A stretch of DNA of 23,960 bases. It comes from CAZGTQ01 sp964528575. GTDB taxonomy: Bacteria > Planctomycetota > UBA1135 > GCA-002686595. The DNA lies in the NCBI GenBank assembly GCA_964528575.1, contig CAZGTQ010000436.1, forward strand, positions 1 to 23,960, in the 5' to 3' direction. Of the stretch, positions 1 through 9,780 are shown one piece after another. How positions within the stretch are numbered: the first letter of the stretch is position 1; every line of letters begins with the position of its first letter. A program made the position numbers and the translations under genes. The notes beneath the pieces were generated by a model, which was not told the origin of the DNA, ran no database searches, and saw nothing but the letters and a program-made list of their open reading frames with translations.

Positions 1-58
1 CCGCGCGGCCGACCTCGAAGCCGCAGCTCGGCGCGAGCGGGACGAGCACGAGCAGCAC
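1..58 (-). CDS. Possible lipoprotein, N-terminal fragment cut by window edge
   Basis: Reading leftwards from a GTG at 58-56, the frame is open to the window edge. It begins with a hydrophobic stretch (MLLVLVPLAPSC) that ends in a cysteine, resembling a relaxed lipoprotein signal peptide, followed by GFEVGRA. It starts about 22 bases after the upstream YqeY-domain gene stops, so it could be the next gene of the same transcript. The same frame also extends back to an ATG at 124, inside the YqeY gene, which would give a longer and more basic N-terminus. No Shine-Dalgarno sequence is visible. Only 19 residues can be seen, so the product cannot be named and chance similarity to a signal peptide is possible. 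Confidence 0.3.
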   Translation of the reverse strand, partial: MLLVLVPLAPSCGFEVGRA

Positions 59-80
59 GACGCGCGCGACGCGCGCCGCG

Positions 81-520
81 CTACCCGAGCAGCTCGTTCG
101 CCAGCCGTTGCACCGTCTTGCCATCGGCCGCGCCCTTGTGCTCGGACATGAACGCCTTCATCAACTGGCCGATGTCCTTCTTCGACGTGAGGCCGCGGGC
201 CTCGATGATCGCTTGGACGAGCGCGCGCACCTCGTCGTCGGAGAGCTGCGCGGGGAGGTAGAGCTCGAGGAGCTTCGCCTCGGCGCGCTCCTTCTCCGCG
301 AGATCGTTGCGACCGCTCTGCTCGAACTGTTCGGCCGCCTCGCGGCGCAGCTTGACCGACTTGACGAGCACGCCCTGCTCCTCCTCGTCCGTGAGGTCCT
401 GGCCGAGCTCGATACGACGGTTCTTGAGCGCCGCCATCGTCATGCGCAGCGTGTCGCGCCGCAGCGTGTCGCCCGAGCGCATCGCGTCCCTCAGGTCGGC
501 CTGGAACCGATCCGCAAGGG

Positions 521-524
<4 letters not shown>
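81..524 (-). CDS. GatB/YqeY domain-containing protein
   Basis: 147-residue cytoplasmic protein, the normal length for the stand-alone YqeY family. The family is named for similarity to the C-terminal tRNA-binding part of the GatB amidotransferase subunit, but its cellular role is not settled. Family features visible here are the N-terminal LADRFQADLRDAMRSGD segment, the TLRMTMAALKN helix, ELYLPAQLSDDEV near residue 90, and the KDIGQLMKA...GKTVQRLANELL ending. The GTG start at 524-522 was chosen because it gives the full family N-terminus and overlaps the gyrA stop codon in a GTGA tetranucleotide. This implies translational coupling to gyrA. The family assignment is secure; a functional link to gyrase is not implied by the family and may only reflect co-transcription. 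Confidence 0.9.
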
Positions 525-3181
<2,657 letters not shown>

Positions 3182-3312
3182 CGGTGACGGAAGGAGGTGG
3201 ACCGCCCCGGTGGGGCAGCGTCCCGCGACTTCGAGCCGCGAGGGAGTCTCGCCGCTCGGCTCCGGACGGCGCGCGGATCCGCCTGATCCGCCGCGCAGCG
3301 GGTGGAACGCGC

Positions 3313-3341
3313 ATTATCCGTTGCCCGCGTCCGGCCTTCCA
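3313..3341 (-). promoter_or_regulatory. Candidate sigma70-type promoter for gyrA
   Basis: On the minus strand, TGGAAG (3341-3336) is followed after 17 bases by GATAAT (3318-3313). The -10 hexamer matches the TATAAT consensus at five of six positions; the -35 is weak. Transcription would start near 3306, giving a gyrA leader of about 125 bases. That leader contains ACCTCCTT close to the start codon. The spacing and AT-rich hexamer stand out in otherwise very GC-rich DNA, but there is no experimental support. Confidence 0.4.
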
Positions 3342-3382
3342 CCCCGCAGAGCCAGGATCCGCGCTCTAGGATCGCGCCGCTC

Positions 3383-3436
3383 TGGAGGATCGCAGCCACG
3401 TGGAGGATCGCAGCCATGTGTAGGATCGCAGCCATG
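3383..3436 (+). repeat. Three tandem 18-bp units carrying ribosome-binding site and start codon
   Basis: Three head-to-tail 18-bp units lie at 3383-3400, 3401-3418 and 3419-3436. The consensus is TGGAGGATCGCAGCCATG. Each unit holds a Shine-Dalgarno-like GGAGG (or TAGGA in the third) about 8-9 bases before its terminal triplet, which is ACG in unit 1 and ATG in units 2 and 3. A decayed fourth unit, sharing AGGATCGC, may precede them at about 3365-3382. The unit length is a multiple of three, so all copies are in frame with the flavin reductase gene. Units 2 and 3 therefore offer two alternative starts, at 3416 and 3434. Confidence 0.9.
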
Positions 3437-3916
3437 GAGAAGACCGAGCTGACCCCCCTCGCCCTCGCCCTGGGACGCATCCCGACCGGCCTCTACCTCG
3501 TCACGACGCGCGACGGCGACGCCCCGCTCGGCTTCGTCGGCTCGTTCGTGATGCAGGTCGGCTTCCAGCCCCCCACGGTCTGCGTCGCGGTCGGCAAGTC
3601 CCGCGGCCCCCTCGCCGCGCTGCGGGAGAGCGGTCGCTTCGCCGTTTCGATCCTCGATTCCGCCTCGAGCGACTTGATGAAGCCGTTCTTCAAGCCCGCC
3701 GGCCCCGGCGGCGGCCCCTTCGACGCGGTCGCCCACAGCGCGGCGCCGGGCGGCTCCCCGGTGCTCGACGGCGCGCTGGCGTGGCTCGAGTGCGCGGTGA
3801 GCGGCGAGCACGAGGTCGGCGACCACGTCGTCGTCTTCGGCACGGTCGAGCACGCCGAGCAGCTCCGCGCCGGCGACCCCGCGATCCACCTGCGCAAGAA
3901 CGGCCTGGGCTACTGA
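3434..3916 (+). CDS. Flavin reductase-like, FMN-binding split-barrel protein
   Basis: 160-residue protein of the flavin reductase-like domain family, which binds FMN or FAD and reduces flavin with NAD(P)H, often to supply a partner monooxygenase. The visible signature is LGRIPTGLYLVTT at the N-terminus, a region like GSFVMQVGFQPPTVCVAV at 36-52, then SGRFAVSIL near 66-74 and the barrel strand GDHVVVFGTVEHAE at 129-142. The RKNGLGY ending matches the family. The ATG at 3434 is used because it follows a TAGGA ribosome-binding sequence. An in-frame ATG at 3416 with a better GGAGG would add MCRIAA. The stop overlaps the convergent peptidase gene by 7 bases. No partner monooxygenase is nearby, so the substrate is unknown. 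Confidence 0.85.
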   Translation: MEKTELTPLALALGRIPTGLYLVTTRDGDAPLGFVGSFVMQVGFQPPTVCVAVGKSRGPLAALRESGRFAVSILDSASSDLMKPFFKPAGPGGGPFDAVAHSAAPGGSPVLDGALAWLECAVSGEHEVGDHVVVFGTVEHAEQLRAGDPAIHLRKNGLGY

Positions 3917-5586
3917 TCGGCGGGCTCGCCAGGAGCGGGCACGAGCGGCTCGAGCAGCTCGCGCCACGGCTCGGCGACCTCGTCGAACGCTTCCCGCGCC
4001 GCCTCGTCCTCGCCTGCGGCGAGGTGGCTCGCGACGAGCGCCGCGGCCGGGGCGTCCGCGCGCTCGCGCAGCGCGAGCAGCGTCAGTGCGTCGCGCGCCC
4101 GCTCGACGTCGCCGCTCGCCAGCGCCGCGGCCGCGACGTGCTCGAGGACGTGCTCGTCGACGGCGCCCTCGCCCGATTCGAGCGCGAGAGCGCGGCCGAG
4201 CTCGGCCGCGCTGCGCACCTCGTCGGGCACGTCGTCCGCGGGCACCGCCGCGAGCCGGTCCCAGGCGCGCTCGTAGCGGCCCAGGCGCAGCTCGACCGCG
4301 ACGCGGTCGACGGCGAACGAGTCGACCAGCGCCCAAGCCTCGGCGGCGACCGCGGCGACGAGCAGCGCCGCGGCGGCCAGGCCCCACGAGCGCAGCGTGC
4401 GCCGCAGCCGCAGCGCGACGCCGGGGTCGCGCTCGCTCGCCCGCAGGAACAGCACGCGCTCGGCGACGCTCGGATGGCGCCACGAGCGCGCGTGCCGCGC
4501 GTGCGCTCCGGTGACGCGCTCGAGCGCGTCGGTCAGCCCGGCGGTGTCGCCGGTCAGCTCGACCGCGAACAGGTCCGCGTCGAGCTCCGAGCGGCGCCCG
4601 AGCCAGCCGACGAGGAGGTACCACGCGAGCCCGACCGCGGCGACGAACGGCAACGCCGCCGCGTCGTCCGGAGCGCCGAACAGCGTGACGGCGTGCGCGC
4701 CGAAGAAGCACGCGAGCGTCCAGCCGACGATGAGCGCGAAGTGACGCCGCTGCACGTGGCCGATCTCGTGCGCGAACACCGCCGCGAGCTGGCGCGGGCC
4801 CAGCGAGAGCAGGAGCGCATCGGAGAAGACGACGTAGCGCAGGCGGCTCGTCAGCCCGACGACGATCGCGTTCGGCTCCTGGTTGCCGGTGCGCCATTCG
4901 AGCAGGTCGCGGCATGCGAATCGCGCGCGCCGCGCGACCTCCTCGAGCAGCAAGCGCCGCGGCCCCGCCGGCATCGGCACCGTGTCCCACGTGCGCTTCA
5001 GGAGCGCCGGCACGGAGGCGGCCGCGACCGCGAGCAGCACGACGCCGAACGCGGCGTTGTAGAGCGCGACCTCCTCGACCTGCACGCGCAGCTCGCGGTC
5101 GAGCGCCAGCAGCGAAGAGAGCGCGACGATCAGCGCGAGCGGCGAGATGCTCATCAGGAACATCCGCGTCTGCAGCGCGCGGCGCCGCGCGACGTCGTCC
5201 GCGCGCGCCTGCGTCAGCCGCGCGCGGGCGTCGATCGCGAGCAGCGAGAAGGCGACGAACGGCAGCAGCGAGACGGACAGGCTCGGGTGCGGCCAGCCGA
5301 GCGTGTTCGTCTCGACCTCGAACCACGCGAGCACGCTCGCGTGCCAGCCCAGCAACGTCACGGCGATCAAGTGCAGCGCGAGCGGCGACCAGACGAGCGC
5401 GCGGTGCAAGAGCGCGGCGAGCGCGAAGCGGCCGTGCAGACCCTGGCGGCGCGTCTCGTGCCCCAGCGCGTGCGGCACGGGGAGCAGCGCGAGGACGAGC
5501 GCCGGCAACGGCAGGCCCGACGCGTCGAACGTCTCGACGAGCGTCAGCGCGACGACGGCGAGGAGGATGTGGAGCAGTTGGCCCAA
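3910..5586 (-). CDS. Integral-membrane M48 family zinc metallopeptidase
   Basis: 558-residue membrane protease. The zinc motif HEIGH is at 273-277, and the third ligand with the downstream acid lies in SELDAD (E334, D338), as in the M48 (HtpX/Ste24-type) family. About six hydrophobic segments precede the catalytic region (around 4-20, 25-41, 63-89, 103-120, 142-162 and 174-196). Two follow it (283-303 and 312-329) and another lies near 385-405. The C-terminal 150 residues are Ala/Glu-rich helices that look like a degenerate helical-repeat domain. The TTG at 5586 is the only plausible start near the preceding gene's stop, 28 bases away. It probably belongs to the dapF operon. The substrate is unknown; envelope protein quality control is a reasonable inference. 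Confidence 0.88.
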   Translation of the reverse strand: MGQLLHILLAVVALTLVETFDASGLPLPALVLALLPVPHALGHETRRQGLHGRFALAALLHRALVWSPLALHLIAVTLLGWHASVLAWFEVETNTLGWPHPSLSVSLLPFVAFSLLAIDARARLTQARADDVARRRALQTRMFLMSISPLALIVALSSLLALDRELRVQVEEVALYNAAFGVVLLAVAAASVPALLKRTWDTVPMPAGPRRLLLEEVARRARFACRDLLEWRTGNQEPNAIVVGLTSRLRYVVFSDALLLSLGPRQLAAVFAHEIGHVQRRHFALIVGWTLACFFGAHAVTLFGAPDDAAALPFVAAVGLAWYLLVGWLGRRSELDADLFAVELTGDTAGLTDALERVTGAHARHARSWRHPSVAERVLFLRASERDPGVALRLRRTLRSWGLAAAALLVAAVAAEAWALVDSFAVDRVAVELRLGRYERAWDRLAAVPADDVPDEVRSAAELGRALALESGEGAVDEHVLEHVAAAALASGDVERARDALTLLALRERADAPAAALVASHLAAGEDEAAREAFDEVAEPWRELLEPLVPAPGEPADQ

Positions 5587-5614
5587 TCGGGAGCTCGCCG
5601 GGGCCCACGCTCGC

Positions 5615-5887
5615 TCAGCTCAGCACCTTGCGCAGCGCCTCCTCGACGGCGCGGCGCACGGCTCCCGAGGGGATGAACGCCGGCTTCTTGATCACGGTGA
5701 TCTCGACGAACGTCTCCTGGACCACGTAGGTCGCCGCGACGCGTCCGAGCGGCGTGTCGTGCTCGACGCGGCCGGCGTCGTCGCGCGCGCCGTCCGGCTG
5801 GATCTCGACGCCGTAGCCCTGCGCCTTGTCGCGCAGGCGCTGCGCCGCCTGGGCGCGGCCGAGCCCGTGGCTCACACGGATGTCCAT
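5615..5887 (-). CDS. Small PHA-granule-system-like protein
   Basis: 90-residue soluble protein. The MDIRVSHGLGRAQAAQRL start, the central turn and strand pattern (TPLGRVAATYVVQETFVEITV), and the C-terminal RRAVEEALRKVL helix resemble the polyhydroxyalkanoic acid system protein family (PHA_gran_rgn). Members of that family are small and loosely linked to PHA granules. No PHA synthase or phasin gene is in the window, so the functional link is weak here. The ATG at 5887 has one of the best Shine-Dalgarno sequences in the window, AGGAG 7 bases upstream, and it sits inside the last codons of dapF (16-base overlap). This suggests independent initiation within the same transcript. The family call is from fold pattern and should be treated as tentative. 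Confidence 0.65.
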   Translation of the reverse strand: MDIRVSHGLGRAQAAQRLRDKAQGYGVEIQPDGARDDAGRVEHDTPLGRVAATYVVQETFVEITVIKKPAFIPSGAVRRAVEEALRKVLS

Positions 5888-6702
5888 GCGCTCGCTCCTT
5901 CGTAGGCCGCGGACATGCGCGGCTCCACCCGCTCGACGGGCCCGGTGAGGAGCGCGCTGCCGAAGCGGCGCCACTCGACCTCGAGCGTGCCGCCCGCCTG
6001 CTTCACCCACACCGGCGACACGAGCAGCCCGAGCTGGATCCCCGCCGCCGCCGCCGCGCACGCGCCGCTCCCGCACGACGGGCTCGGCCCGACGCCGCGC
6101 TCCCACGTCTCGAGCTCGAGCACGCGCCCCTGCGGCCGACCGATGTGCACGTTGATGCCCGCGGGGAAGCGCTCGTGCCGCTCGAGCAGCGGCCCGAAGC
6201 GCGCGATCGGCACGTCCGCGCCCTCTTCGACGAACAGCACGCAATGCGGGTTGCCCATGTGCACGATCGACACCTCGAGGCGCTCGCCCTCGACGAGGAG
6301 CACCGTGCGCATCTCGACCAGCTCCGGCGCGCCCATCTCGACGCTGCCGGCCTCGACGACGCCGTCGCGCACGTGCGCGCGCACGACGCGGTGGCCGCTG
6401 TCGGTCTCGATCTCGAGCCGGTCGCGGCGCACGTGGCCGTGCTCGTACATCAGCTTCGCGACGCAGCGCAGGCCGTTGCCGCACATCTCTGCGCGCGAGC
6501 CGTCGCGGTTGTACACGAGCATGCGCCCGTCGCCGTGCGCGCGCGGCGGGCCGACGAGGAGCAGCCCTTGCAGCTTCGGCTCTAGCGCGTTCTCGCAGAC
6601 CGCGCGCGCTGCGGCGGCCGGGTTCTCCGGGAGCGCGTCCGCGAAGCCGTCGACGACGGCGAACGAGTTGCCCGCGGCGGAAAAGAAGTGCAGTTCGCTC
6701 AT
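5872..6702 (-). CDS. dapF: Diaminopimelate epimerase
   Basis: 276-residue cytoplasmic, cofactor-independent epimerase that converts LL- to meso-diaminopimelate, the last step before lysine and a component of peptidoglycan. The two catalytic cysteines are visible in MCGNGLRC (about residues 86-93) and in PSCGSGACA. Other family motifs are the N-terminal GNSFAVVDG, MGNPHCVLFV and GINVHIG. The loop before the second cysteine reads ERGVGPSPSCGSG rather than the common ERGxGET.ACGTG, a conservative variation. The length is normal. The ATG at 6702 gives the standard MSELHFF N-terminus and lies 10 bases after rnhC ends. It overlaps the next gene by 16 bases. Identification is secure. Confidence 0.95.
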   Translation of the reverse strand: MSELHFFSAAGNSFAVVDGFADALPENPAAAARAVCENALEPKLQGLLLVGPPRAHGDGRMLVYNRDGSRAEMCGNGLRCVAKLMYEHGHVRRDRLEIETDSGHRVVRAHVRDGVVEAGSVEMGAPELVEMRTVLLVEGERLEVSIVHMGNPHCVLFVEEGADVPIARFGPLLERHERFPAGINVHIGRPQGRVLELETWERGVGPSPSCGSGACAAAAAGIQLGLLVSPVWVKQAGGTLEVEWRRFGSALLTGPVERVEPRMSAAYEGASAWTSV

Positions 6703-6712
6703 GCGTGGCGGC

Positions 6713-7618
6713 TCACGAAGGGCGCGCGGCCAGCTTCGCTGCGTTGCGGAAATGGAGCTTCGCGACCTGTCCGAGCGCCGCGGGACCGTGGAGCGCGACG
6801 TAGGCGCGCGCGGCGCGGTCGACGGCGTCGCCCGCTCCCTTCGGCAGGTCGACCGCGGCCTCGCCGGACAACGCCGCGAGGCCCTCGAGAAACCGGTCGC
6901 GGGCGAGGATGCTCGCGGCGGCGACCGCCATCTCGCTCTCGGCCCGCGGCCGCTGCTCGAGATCGACCTCGAGCCCCGCGAGCGCGTCACGCATCAGCCG
7001 CTCGTTCGCGAACCGGTCGACGAGCACGCGCACGCCGGGGACCGCGACGGCGCGGATCGCGCGCGCGTGGAGCCCCGCGAGCAGCGGGTTCAGGTTGCCC
7101 AGGCGCGCGTGCTCGGCGTTGTACTCGCCCGGCTCGAGCACGACCTCCGCGTGCGGGAAGCGCGCGCGCAGCGCCGGCGCGAGGCGCCGCACGGTCTGGT
7201 CGGCGAGCCGCTTGCTGTCGCCGACGCCGCCCTGGCGCAGCGCCGCCGCGTCGCCCGCCTCGAGCCGGACCGCGGCGACGACGAGCGGCCCGAAGAAGTC
7301 ACCCTTGCCCGACTCGTCCGAGCCGACGAGCGCGACGTCGTCGAGGATCCCCGCCCGGTCCTGGTGCGCGCGCTCGGACGGGACGGGGACGGCCGTCGCG
7401 CCGACCCAGCGCGCCGCGAACAGCTCCGGCTCGGGCCCTTGGACGACGAGCTTGCCGGACCGATACAGCGTCGCGACGACCCCCTCGCCGCGCGCGCTGA
7501 ACAGCGCGTGCGGCACGGGCCGGAAGTCGAACGGGCCACCCTCCAGCTTCCGTCGGAGGCCGTCCCGCTCGGCGTCGGGCACGCGGAGGACGAGCGTTCT
7601 CTGCGTCACGCCACTCAT
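6713..7618 (-). CDS. rnhC: Ribonuclease HIII
   Basis: 301-residue cytoplasmic endonuclease that cleaves the RNA strand of RNA-DNA hybrids. Residues 1-85 form the TBP-like N-terminal domain that distinguishes RNase HIII from RNase HII. The catalytic domain begins with GSDESGKGDFFGP (D101, E102), the HIII version of the DExG motif, then GVGDSKRL at 131-138. Further acidic residues lie in LVDRF (D201) and RAESEMAVAAASILARD. The ATG at 7618 has no Shine-Dalgarno sequence. The gene heads an apparent minus-strand operon with dapF and is divergent from cbs, with 70 bases between them. The reason for co-location with dapF is not evident from function. Confidence 0.93.
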   Translation of the reverse strand: MSGVTQRTLVLRVPDAERDGLRRKLEGGPFDFRPVPHALFSARGEGVVATLYRSGKLVVQGPEPELFAARWVGATAVPVPSERAHQDRAGILDDVALVGSDESGKGDFFGPLVVAAVRLEAGDAAALRQGGVGDSKRLADQTVRRLAPALRARFPHAEVVLEPGEYNAEHARLGNLNPLLAGLHARAIRAVAVPGVRVLVDRFANERLMRDALAGLEVDLEQRPRAESEMAVAAASILARDRFLEGLAALSGEAAVDLPKGAGDAVDRAARAYVALHGPAALGQVAKLHFRNAAKLAARPS

Positions 7619-7646
7619 TCTGTCGCGAGCATCGGCCGTCGGAACC

Positions 7647-7652
7647 TAGAAT
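7647..7652 (+). promoter_or_regulatory. Candidate -10 element for cbs
   Basis: TAGAAT lies 36 bases before the cbs start codon, in the sequence CCTAGAATCCGCG. The same 12 of 13 bases recur upstream of the cyclophilin gene at 20893-20905 (CCTAGAATGCGCG), which suggests a recurrent promoter core. No convincing -35 hexamer is present at 16-18 bases spacing. Confidence 0.4.
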
Positions 7653-7688
7653 CCGCGTCGACTGTCCCCACTCCCCGGAGGCTCTCCG

Positions 7689-9068
<1,380 letters not shown>

Positions 9069-9071
9069 CGC

Positions 9072-9090
9072 GGCTCGGCGCATCCGAGCT
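9072..9090. terminator. Hairpin between convergent cbs and HAD genes
   Basis: GCTCGG (9073-9078) pairs perfectly with CCGAGC (9084-9089) around a 5-base CGCAT loop, with one extra G-T pair outside. It sits 4 bases after the cbs stop, in the 31-base gap between convergent genes, where a bidirectional terminator would be expected. There is no T-tract on either strand, so it would be a weak or factor-assisted terminator. Confidence 0.4.
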
Positions 9091-9099
9091 CGGGCCACC

Positions 9100-9780
9100 T
9101 CAGCAGCCGAGCGCGTCGCACAGCTCGCCGAGCGTCGCGACGACGCGCGTCGGCGCCTCCTCTTCGGACGCGAAGCGCACCGCAGCGCGCTCGTCCTCGC
9201 GGTCGACCCAGACGCAGCGCCAGCCGAGCGCGCGCGTGGGCCGCACGTCGTGGTAGACGCTCTGCGCGACGTGCAGCACGTCCTCGCGCTCGAGCTCGAG
9301 CCGCCGCAGCGCCTCGTCGAAGTGCGCGCGCGCCGGCTTGTACGAGCGCACCTCCTCGGCCGTCACGAGCGCCGCGAAGGGAGCGCCGAGCCGCAGGGTC
9401 GTCGCGCGCAGCGGCGCGGTGTCGACGTTCGAGAGGATCGCGAGCCGAAACCGCGTCGCGAGCCGCGCGAGCGCGCCGGGCGTCTCGTCGAACGGCGGCC
9501 AATCCGCGACGCTGGCGGCGAAGCGCCCGAGCTCCGCGTCGGTCGGCTCGCGGCCCTGCTCGCGCGCCGCGGCCGCGAGCGACCGCGCGAGCACGTCCGC
9601 GTACGGACGGAACGGGCCCGCTTCGAGCGCGCGCTCGGCGCGGTGGCGCGCGGCGAGCAGCGCGCCGACGTCGCATCCCGCGAGGCTCGGCAGCGACGCG
9701 ATCGCCTCGCGCGCGCCGCGGTTCCAGTCGACGAGCGTGCCGTAGCAGTCGAACGTCAGCGCGCGCCCGTCGAGCTTCAC
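9100..9780 (-). CDS. HAD superfamily hydrolase (haloacid dehalogenase type II-like)
   Basis: 226-residue cytoplasmic hydrolase of the HAD fold. Motif I is FDCYGTLVDW with nucleophile D11. An alpha-helical cap spans roughly 18-95. Motif II is S117 in LSNVD, motif III is K148 in SYKPA, and motif IV acids lie in SVYHDVRP (D178). FDCYGTLVDW and SYKPA are typical of the L-2-haloacid dehalogenase (type II) subgroup. Many members are phosphatases or of unknown substrate, so dehalogenase activity should not be assumed. The GTG start at 9780 overlaps the stop of the upstream VWA gene in a GTGA tetranucleotide, which fixes the start and implies translational coupling. Confidence 0.88.
   Translation of the reverse strand: MKLDGRALTFDCYGTLVDWNRGAREAIASLPSLAGCDVGALLAARHRAERALEAGPFRPYADVLARSLAAAAREQGREPTDAELGRFAASVADWPPFDETPGALARLATRFRLAILSNVDTAPLRATTLRLGAPFAALVTAEEVRSYKPARAHFDEALRRLELEREDVLHVAQSVYHDVRPTRALGWRCVWVDREDERAAVRFASEEEAPTRVVATLGELCDALGC

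Noticed and set aside
3312..3320. DnaA box at TTATCCGTT
   Set aside because: It matches TTATCCACA only at the first six bases and is isolated. It fits better as part of the gyrA -10 region.
3184..3369. Small plus-strand gene with an AAGGAGG in the gyrA leader
   Set aside because: The purine motif lies after the candidate GTG rather than before it, and the 61-residue product has no protein-like pattern.
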